A stretch of DNA of 11,733 nt from NCBI GenBank assembly GCA_964528575.1, contig CAZGTQ010000280.1:1-11733 (forward strand), written 5' to 3'. A program made the translations under genes and the position numbers. Below are positions 1-5,102 of this stretch, in pieces; positions within the stretch are counted from its first letter, which is position 1, and every line of letters starts with the position of its first letter. The stretch comes from CAZGTQ01 sp964528575. Lineage in GTDB: Bacteria > Planctomycetota > UBA1135 > GCA-002686595. A model generated the notes under the pieces. It saw only the letters and a list, made by a program, of their open reading frames with translations. It made no database searches and was not told where the DNA came from.

Positions 1-210
1 GCCCGCCTTCCTTGGACGGCCGTCGTGCTCGGCGTGAGCGCATTCGCGCTCCTGGGCGTCGGCCTCGTCGGCCTCCTGCTCGCGCCGATCGTCGCCGGCC
101 TCGCGCTCGTCGTGATCGCCCTGTGGATCGCGCTGCGCCGTCGCTCGACGTCCGAGCGCCGCGGCGACGGAGCGGTCGGCCGCGATGCGCCTGGACGTAG
201 TCCGCGATGA
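1..210 (+). CDS. C-terminal fragment of a small integral membrane protein (5' truncated)
   Basis: The frame is open from the first base and ends at TGA 208-210, giving 69 visible residues with no clear upstream start in the window. A GTG at 25 could be read as a start, but open coding continues to its left, so I treat the gene as cut by the window edge. Residues about 7-45 are almost entirely hydrophobic with a central LLAP turn, which fits one long or two closely spaced membrane helices. They are followed by RRR and a charged, Arg-rich tail, which by the positive-inside rule should be cytoplasmic. No family can be recognised from so little. It converges on the beta-propeller gene that ends at 283. 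Confidence 0.55.
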   Translation, partial: ARLPWTAVVLGVSAFALLGVGLVGLLLAPIVAGLALVVIALWIALRRRSTSERRGDGAVGRDAPGRSPR

Positions 211-223
211 GGTCCGCGATGAG
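200..223. repeat. 12-bp perfect tandem duplication over a stop codon
   Basis: The 12-mer gtccgcgatgag occurs twice head to tail, at 200-211 and 212-223. The unit contains the TGA stop (208-210) of the upstream membrane-protein fragment. Because 12 is a multiple of three, the copy places a second in-frame TGA at 220-222. Confidence 0.9.
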
Positions 224-231
224 CTCGACCG

Positions 232-248
232 GGCGCTTCACGAGCGCC
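232..248. terminator. Weak hairpin between convergent genes
   Basis: A 6-bp stem (ggcgct / agcgcc) with a 5-nt loop lies between the convergent stop codons of the flanking genes. There is no T-tract on either side, so a role in termination is only suggested by position. Stems this short arise often by chance at this base composition. Confidence 0.2.
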
Positions 249-256
249 ACGCCGGT

Positions 257-288
257 GCGCCGCGCTACGGCACTGCGCCGCGCTACGG
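257..288. repeat. 18-bp-period duplication over the stop of the beta-propeller gene
   Basis: The 14-mer gcgccgcgctacgg occurs at 257-270 and again at 275-288, an 18-bp period separated by cact. Each copy contains cta, which is TAG on the minus strand. The stop in use is 283-285, and the second copy puts another in-frame TAG at 265-267. Confidence 0.9.
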
Positions 289-1644
289 GACGGTGAACGA
301 CGCGACGTTCGTCAGGTACAGGACGCCGTTGGGCGCGTTGGGCGACGCGATCAGCGTCTGGAAGTCGAACGTGAGGCCGGAGAGCCCGGGGGGGATCACC
401 GAGCCGACGAGCAGCTCGCCGCTCGCGGGGATCACGCCCGCGGGGCTCGGCGGCCCCGAGTAGCCGATGCCGTCGAGCAGCGGCAGCCAGAACGGGCTCG
501 TGACGTCGAGATCGAGCACGCCGTACGGCGGGAAGAAACCCTCGGGGTTCGCGACGAACGGCAGCATGACGCCGAGGAGCACGGGCGCGCCGGCGGGGCC
601 GAAGACCTGCGCTCCGAGCGCCGCAGGGCCGCCCTGGACGAGCATCGTGCCGGTGGCTCCCGCCGTGGGGATCTCGGTCACGCGCAGGAGCACGTTCTGC
701 GGGCCGAGCGTGGCGTCGCTCGTGTACCAGTACAAGTCGCGGCGCTGGCCCGCGGCGAGCGCGCGCAAGCCGTTCGACGTCTGCGACGCGAGGTAGAACT
801 CCGAGCCGAAGAACGTGACGCCGGCGGGGCCGAGCTCGCCGAGCGGGCCGCCGAAGAACGCGACGCCGTTCCCGCAGAAGCAGATCGTCGCGACGGAGTT
901 CACGCCGATGATCGCACCGAGGCCGAGCTGGTTGAACGGGCTGCGCGCGATCGAGCGCGTGACGTCCCACTGGTTGCCGACCGAGATCAACGGGCGATAC
1001 CAGTCGACGACGTTGCCGCTCGCGGGCTCGTAGCGCACGACGTCGTCGCCGCCGACGGCGATCAGCACGTCGCCCGAGCGCAGCGTCTCGAGCACGCCCG
1101 TCGTGCCGAATCCGGTCGCGTCGAACGTCGCGAGGTTGGGCCCGAGGGCGAGCGGCGCGTCGACGTGGTAGAGGCCCGGCCCCTGCGCTCCGTCGCCGCC
1201 GAAGTACATGCGCCCGTTGTCGTCGATCGCGAAGCCGAGCGCCGCGACGTTCACCGACCCGACGACGACCGGTCCGACGTTCGGGTCGAGCCGCAGCACG
1301 TTCGACCCGGGCGCCGGCGCGGCGGAGACGACGTCGACGACGTACACGAGCCCGTCGGTCGGGTCGTACGTGGCCTCGCCGGGCGCGAAGAGGCCGCTCG
1401 CGAAGCTCGGCGTCACGGTCCCGTCCGGCGCGATGCGCGTGACCGAGTACGGCCCGGCCGCCGTCGGATCGCGGTCGACGACGAACGCGTTGCCGAAGCG
1501 GTCGACCGCCATGCTGCTGCCGTACGCAGCGACTCCGGTCGCGACGACGCCGACCTGGTAGCTCGGCGAATCGGTCGCGAACTGCGCGCCCGCGGGGGCG
1601 GCGAGAGCCAAAGGGAACAGAGCGACGAGACCGTGAAGCTTCAT
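283..1644 (-). CDS. Secreted beta-propeller (NHL/SMP-30-like) protein with a conserved-looking C-terminal module
   Basis: This encodes 453 residues starting at ATG 1644. A GGAG at 1654-1657, 9 nt upstream, supports this start; an in-frame TTG at 1657-1659 overlaps that GGAG and is less likely. Residues 1-20 (MKLHG, a hydrophobic core, then APAGA before Q21) form a classic Sec signal peptide. Residues about 25-320 carry repeated strand-turn units such as VDRFGNAFVVDRD, YDPTDGLVYVVD and IDDNGRMYFGGD, typical of NHL or SMP-30-like propellers. They suggest a surface or secreted binding protein, and no catalytic residues can be assigned. C255 and C257 sit in a short CFCGNG motif. Residues about 330-453 form a separate Gly/Pro-rich beta module ending LYLTNVASFTVP; tails like this recur in planctomycetal secreted proteins as I remember them. 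The gene is divergent from the mosaic protein gene. Function is unknown beyond the fold. Confidence 0.8.
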   Translation of the reverse strand: MKLHGLVALFPLALAAPAGAQFATDSPSYQVGVVATGVAAYGSSMAVDRFGNAFVVDRDPTAAGPYSVTRIAPDGTVTPSFASGLFAPGEATYDPTDGLVYVVDVVSAAPAPGSNVLRLDPNVGPVVVGSVNVAALGFAIDDNGRMYFGGDGAQGPGLYHVDAPLALGPNLATFDATGFGTTGVLETLRSGDVLIAVGGDDVVRYEPASGNVVDWYRPLISVGNQWDVTRSIARSPFNQLGLGAIIGVNSVATICFCGNGVAFFGGPLGELGPAGVTFFGSEFYLASQTSNGLRALAAGQRRDLYWYTSDATLGPQNVLLRVTEIPTAGATGTMLVQGGPAALGAQVFGPAGAPVLLGVMLPFVANPEGFFPPYGVLDLDVTSPFWLPLLDGIGYSGPPSPAGVIPASGELLVGSVIPPGLSGLTFDFQTLIASPNAPNGVLYLTNVASFTVP

Positions 1645-1684
1645 GCTGCGCGACTCCAACGCGGGGCGGGGGGCCCCAACCGCG

Positions 1685-1693
1685 CTTCTAGCA
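1685..1693 (-). promoter_or_regulatory. Possible extended -10 element for the beta-propeller gene
   Basis: On the minus strand this reads TGCTAGAAG, a TGn extension plus a TAGAAG hexamer that resembles TATAAT at four of six positions. Transcription would start about 34 nt before ATG 1644. No good -35 hexamer lies 17 bp upstream. It is one of the few A+T-richer spots in a G+C-rich gap, but remains a weak candidate. Confidence 0.22.
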
Positions 1694-1904
1694 TGCCCGG
1701 CGCAGCGGACTACGCTCCCGAGAGCGGCTTGCCTGCGTAAGGCTTCGATGCGCGAGCCGGGCCGACCCGGGTCGGCGACGGAGCTCGGCGCCCTCGTCTG
1801 CCGGGGCCGGCCCTGCGCCGAGCCGCCCGCCCCGAACCGCGTGCCGAAGCATCGCGCTTCGCGGGAAGAGCCCCGCGCGCGCCGCGTCTCTGGTCCACCG
1901 CAGC

Positions 1905-1912
1905 GGGAGGAG
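1905..1912 (+). promoter_or_regulatory. Strong Shine-Dalgarno site for the mosaic protein gene
   Basis: GGGAGGAG lies 4 nt before ATG 1917 and closely matches the anti-Shine-Dalgarno sequence. It fixes the start codon used in this annotation. Confidence 0.85.
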
Positions 1913-1916
1913 ACCC

Positions 1917-4466
1917 ATGATCAGTTGCACTGCGATCGCCGTCGCCGCGCTCGCGCTCTCCGGCGACCTCGTGCGCAACGGGGGCGCCGAGGACGGGAGC
2001 GGCCAGCGCCCCGAGCACTGGGGCACGACCGGCGACACCGCGACGGCGACGTTCGAATGGGCCGAGCGCGAGGGCGGCGGGCGGGCGCTCGTCATTCGCT
2101 CGGGCGATCCGCGCGACGAGCGGATCCACAACTGGCGCCAGCAGATCCCGCTGCCCGAGCGCCGGCCCGAAGGGACGCGCGCACGAGGAGAGCGGGGCGA
2201 GCGGCCCGCACGGCTCGCGCTCGCCGCGCGCGTCCGGGCCCAGGATCTGCACGTGTCGGCGCGCATCTGCGTCATGGTCCAGCAGTGGGGGGCCGACGGG
2301 AACATGGTCGGCGGCGCGTGGTCGGACTACGTGACGAGCGACACCGACTGGCGCGACGTCGGCACGGTGTTCGACGTCGAGGACACCTGCGTCTCGCTCC
2401 AGATCCTCGCGTTCCTCATCGGCGAGGGCGTCGCGTGGTTCGACGACGTGAGCCTCGCGCCGAGCGACGCCGAGCCGCGCTCCGCGACGGTCGCCGACTC
2501 CGCGTCGCCGCTCGAGACGCTCGCGCGCGAGGCGGCGAGCGAGATCGGCTGGCTCTTCGACGTCGACGCTGCGAAGGAGCGCGCCCGCGACACGAAGCGG
2601 CCGATCCTCGTCTACGTGCGCTGCATCGACGCACGCGACGACCAGGACGCGACGCTCGCCGCCGCGCAACGCGAGCTCGCGGCGCCCGGGACGCCCTTCG
2701 GCGACGACGGCTTCAGGAAAGACCTCTTGATGCGCGCGGGACCGCTCTCGGACGCCGACGTCGTCGAGCTCGTCCGCACGCGCTACGTCCCGCTGCTCGT
2801 GACGTACCACCTCGGCGCGCACGGCCAGCACGAGTCGCCCGACGACCCGCTGCGCGCCGTCGGCGCACGCGCGCACGAGATCACGACGCCCGCGCTGCTC
2901 GTGCTCGACGCGCGCGGCAAGCTCGTCCACGCGCTGCACCGCATCGGCACGATGAGCGCGCCGTTCGTCGACCGCGTGCTGCGCGCCGCGCTCGAGGAGG
3001 CGCGCGCGAAGGCGCCCGACGAGCGCGACGACGCCGCGGCGCTCTTCGCGGCGGGCGAGCTCGCCGAGACGCTCGATCGGCTCGCGGGGCGCTTCGACGC
3101 GAAGTCGCGCGTGCTGCGCGCGCGCGCGCACCAGCGGCTCGGCGACCTCGACGCGGCGGACCAGGCGCTCGGCGATGGGAGCGGACCGGACGTCGAGCTG
3201 CAACGCGGCCTCGTCGCGTTGGCGCGCGGCGACTGGGCGCAGGCGGATGAGCGGCTCGGCGCGCTCGAGCTCCCCGACGACCATCCGCGCGCCGAGGAGG
3301 CGCGCTTCTGGGCCGCGTGGGCCGCGCTGCGCCTGGGGCGCGCGGACGAAGCGTGGAGCGCGTTCCACGAGCTCGTCGGCCCGACCCGCGTCGGCCGGCG
3401 CGCCGCGCTGTGCGTCCAACCGAGCGGACCGCGGCTCCCGCTCGCGCTGAGCGTGATCGACGCGGGCGCAGAGCTCCCGCGCGAGCTGCCGGACGAGACC
3501 GAGGGCCTCGTCGCCGAGGACGAGCTCGACGCGGCGGCCGCGGTGCGCTTCCTGCTCGAGCAGCAGCGCGCCGGCGGCTCGTGGGGCGGGCACGACGGCG
3601 TCGACGGCGAGGGCCATTGGGAGCCCGCGATCACCGGCATCGCGGGCGATGCGCTGCTCGCGTGGCGCGCGCCGCTCGCGGACGCGCTCGGCGCGCGGAT
3701 CGACGCGGCGCTCGCGCGCGCGGACACATACCTCGCCGCGTGGTCGAGCCGTCCGCCGAACGGCGCGACGGGCGCGTTCAACCATCCCTACGCGCTCGAC
3801 TACCTCTTGCGCCGCGGCACGAGCGACGCGCGCGAGGCCGCGCAGCGCGTCGTCGCGCTGATCGAGCGGACGCAGCAGGCGGACGACAACTGGACGGTGT
3901 ACGTCCCCGACCGGCCCGCGAGCTTCAACACCGCGCTCAACGTGCGCTCGCTCGCCCGCGCGCGCGCCGCGGGCCTGCGCGTGTCGGACGACGTGCTCGC
4001 GAGCGGCGCCGCCGCGCTCGAGGCGATGCGCACGAAGAAGGGGCTGTTCCCGTATTCGACTAAGGAGGGGCACGAGTGGATGACGACCGAGCACGGCTCG
4101 ATCGCCCGCGACGCGCTGTGCGAGAGCGCGCTCGCGCTCGCGGGCCGCGATACGACCAAGCACGTGCGCAGCGCGCTCGACCGCTTCGTCGATCACTGCG
4201 AGGAGCTGCGCGCGCCGACGAAGAAGTACTACGACTGGTTCAACTCGCGCGGACACGGCGGCTACTACTTCTTCTTCGCGTACCGCAACGCGCTCGAGGC
4301 GAGCGAGCCGCTGCCGCCCGCGAAGCGCAAGCGCCTGCTCGCGACGATCGAGGGCGACGTCCTGCGCGTGCGCGAGCTCGACGGCACGTGGATGGATCAC
4401 GCGCTGCTCGGGCGCGCCTACGCGACCGCGATGGCGTTGTGCATCCTCGCGCCCGAGAAGCCGTGA
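1917..4466 (+). CDS. Secreted mosaic protein: CBM-like, thioredoxin-like, TPR and prenyltransferase/cyclase-like toroid domains
   Basis: This encodes 849 residues with a very good ribosome site. Residues 1-16 are hydrophobic and look like a short signal sequence, though without a basic n-region. Residues about 17-182 resemble a CBM4/9-type beta-sandwich: NGGAEDG at the start and WFDDVSL at 174-180. Residues about 205-360 look like a thioredoxin-type fold, with W212, strand PILVYVRC (229-236) and TTPALLVLDARG, where P325 sits at the cis-Pro position. The CxxC active site is absent; only C236 is near. Residues about 365-500 are helical TPR-like repeats. Residues about 535-849 resemble the alpha-toroid of prenyltransferases and squalene-type cyclases, with QQRAGGSWGG (549-558) and DGTW...RAYATAMALCIL near the end. 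I see no DxDD acid motif there, so cyclase activity is doubtful. A scaffolding or substrate-binding role outside the cytoplasm is plausible; the real function is unknown. Confidence 0.8.
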   Translation: MISCTAIAVAALALSGDLVRNGGAEDGSGQRPEHWGTTGDTATATFEWAEREGGGRALVIRSGDPRDERIHNWRQQIPLPERRPEGTRARGERGERPARLALAARVRAQDLHVSARICVMVQQWGADGNMVGGAWSDYVTSDTDWRDVGTVFDVEDTCVSLQILAFLIGEGVAWFDDVSLAPSDAEPRSATVADSASPLETLAREAASEIGWLFDVDAAKERARDTKRPILVYVRCIDARDDQDATLAAAQRELAAPGTPFGDDGFRKDLLMRAGPLSDADVVELVRTRYVPLLVTYHLGAHGQHESPDDPLRAVGARAHEITTPALLVLDARGKLVHALHRIGTMSAPFVDRVLRAALEEARAKAPDERDDAAALFAAGELAETLDRLAGRFDAKSRVLRARAHQRLGDLDAADQALGDGSGPDVELQRGLVALARGDWAQADERLGALELPDDHPRAEEARFWAAWAALRLGRADEAWSAFHELVGPTRVGRRAALCVQPSGPRLPLALSVIDAGAELPRELPDETEGLVAEDELDAAAAVRFLLEQQRAGGSWGGHDGVDGEGHWEPAITGIAGDALLAWRAPLADALGARIDAALARADTYLAAWSSRPPNGATGAFNHPYALDYLLRRGTSDAREAAQRVVALIERTQQADDNWTVYVPDRPASFNTALNVRSLARARAAGLRVSDDVLASGAAALEAMRTKKGLFPYSTKEGHEWMTTEHGSIARDALCESALALAGRDTTKHVRSALDRFVDHCEELRAPTKKYYDWFNSRGHGGYYFFFAYRNALEASEPLPPAKRKRLLATIEGDVLRVRELDGTWMDHALLGRAYATAMALCILAPEKP

Positions 4467-5017
4467 GCTGAGCCGCGAGCGCGAGCTCGCCTCAGCGCTC
4501 CAGCTCGTCGACCCACAGCACGCGCCACACGGCTCGTGTACAGCACGAGCCGGGCGAAGAGCGCGCCGCCGTCCTCCGACACCGACATCGTCCGCACCCA
4601 GCGGTCCGGGGCGACGAGCTCCGAGACGACGCGCGACTCGCGCGTGCGCTCGGGCGACACGCCGCGCCAGACGCAGCGCCGCTCGCCCGCCTCGCCCTCG
4701 AGCCGCGCGAACGTGCCGCGCGTGTCGTTCACGTACTGGCGCACCCAGCACCCGCGCTCGCGGTCGAACGCCTGCACCGCGAAGCCGCGGTACACGCCGC
4801 CGCCGTGCTCGATCGCGACGTGGAAGCACTGCCCCGCGCCCGCGAGGACCGGCTCGACGCGCATCGTCATCGGCGCCGCGTCCCCCTCGCTGCCGTCCGT
4901 GCGCACGCCGCTCCAGTCCCCGAGCATCCAGTCGAGCTCCGTCTGGGCCGGATCCGCGGGCGCGCGGCAGGCGACGGCGCCGGCGAGCAGAGCGAGAATG
5001 GCGAGAGCGCGGCCCAT
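4418..5017 (-). CDS. DUF1579-like lipoprotein, probably frameshifted at its 3' end
   Basis: ATG 5017 is preceded by GGGAGGAAA (5021-5029), which excludes longer upstream starts. The N-terminus MGRALAILALLAGAVAC is a signal sequence ending at a Cys, probably a lipoprotein signal with a non-canonical lipobox (A rather than L at -3). The mature part (LDWMLGDWSGVRTDG..., YRGFAVQAFDRERGCWV, QYVNDTRGTF) resembles DUF1579 proteins, small lipocalin-like beta-barrels of unknown function. The frame as read continues to TAG at 4418, giving 199 residues and overlapping the convergent gene by 49 bp. From about 4532 downstream, however, this frame turns to Arg/Ala-rich text with poor third-position G+C. 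The +1 frame reads VWRVLWVDELER then TGA (4492-4494) with G or C in every third position up to the stop. One extra base therefore probably changed a 174-residue protein. It is divergent from the sigma factor gene and could be one of its targets. Confidence 0.7.
   Translation of the reverse strand: MGRALAILALLAGAVACRAPADPAQTELDWMLGDWSGVRTDGSEGDAAPMTMRVEPVLAGAGQCFHVAIEHGGGVYRGFAVQAFDRERGCWVRQYVNDTRGTFARLEGEAGERRCVWRGVSPERTRESRVVSELVAPDRWVRTMSVSEDGGALFARLVLYTSRVARAVGRRAGALRRARARGSAHGFSGARMHNAIAVA
4467..4496. terminator. Bulged hairpin between convergent stops (candidate bidirectional terminator)
   Basis: The outer stem gctgag/ctcagc (4467-4472 and 4491-4496) and inner stem gcgag/ctcgc (4475-4479 and 4486-4490) enclose a 6-nt loop, with a 2-nt bulge on the left. 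It starts directly after the TGA of the mosaic protein gene. Its right arm contains the TGA (4492-4494 on the minus strand) that is probably the ancestral stop of the lipoprotein gene. There is no T-tract. Confidence 0.4.
4530..4552. repeat. Perfect 9-bp inverted repeat at the frameshift site
   Basis: The arms cggctcgtg (4530-4538) and cacgagccg (4544-4552) pair perfectly around the 5-nt loop tacag. The extra base inferred in the lipoprotein gene lies in the left arm (one of gg 4531-4532). Without it, the arms would pair for only 7 bp. Confidence 0.85.
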
Positions 5018-5054
5018 GACTTTCCTCCCGGACGCGATTCTGGCCGGCCCGCGC

Positions 5055-5078
5055 TGAAAACGTGAGTCCTCCTCCGTA
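5055..5078 (+). promoter_or_regulatory. Possible ECF-type promoter before the sigma factor gene
   Basis: TGAAAAC (5055-5061) and CGTA (5075-5078) resemble ECF -35 and -10 elements (compare the TGAAAC/CGTA pattern known from SigW-type promoters), but the 13-nt spacer is shorter than the usual 15-17. Start codon 5103 follows 24 nt after. A near-inverted copy, GTCTTCA (TGAAGAC on minus), lies at 5087-5093. The region serves two divergent genes, so autoregulation is possible but unproven. Confidence 0.25.
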
Positions 5079-5092
5079 GCTCGCGTGTCTTC

Positions 5093-5097
5093 AAGGA
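5093..5097 (+). promoter_or_regulatory. Shine-Dalgarno site deciding the sigma factor start
   Basis: AAGGA lies 5 nt before ATG 5103. It lies inside the reading frame that would begin at the earlier GTG 5085, which has no such site, so 5103 is preferred. Confidence 0.7.
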
Positions 5098-5102
5098 CGG
5101 CC

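Larger units (their letters stand above)
1645..1916. promoter_or_regulatory. Divergent intergenic region
   Basis: These 272 bases lie between two divergent start codons and should hold both promoters. They contain a perfect 16-bp palindrome (gccgacccgggtcggc, 1761-1776), a 10-bp palindrome gggccggccc (1804-1813) and a hairpin cgcggg/cccgcg (1860-1865 and 1872-1877) in the likely leader of the rightward gene. I see no convincing coding frame. Perfect palindromes of this size are expected about once per window at this G+C, so an operator role is not claimed. Confidence 0.4.

Noticed and set aside
1761..1776. 16-bp perfect palindrome as an operator in the divergent region
   Set aside because: At about 73% G+C roughly one such palindrome is expected by chance in a window of this length, so position alone is not enough.
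2535..3000. Active thioredoxin or disulfide reductase domain
   Set aside because: The fold signals are present but there is no CxxC; only a single Cys (C236) lies near the expected place.
1643..3250. Open frame of 535 codons on the plus strand over the start of the mosaic protein gene
   Set aside because: Extremely Arg-rich, and it begins inside the start of the leftward beta-propeller gene. The strong ribosome site at 1905 belongs to the other frame.
3520..4466. Functional squalene-hopene cyclase
   Set aside because: QW-like motifs are visible, but no DxDD motif can be found in residues 535-849, and the rest of the protein looks exported and mosaic.
1710..4829. Open frame of 1039 codons on the minus strand opposite the mosaic protein gene
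   Set aside because: The product is Arg/Ala/Val/Glu-rich low-complexity text, typical of antisense shadows in high-GC genes, and it crosses several well-supported genes. The plus-strand frame has a strong ribosome site and recognisable domains.
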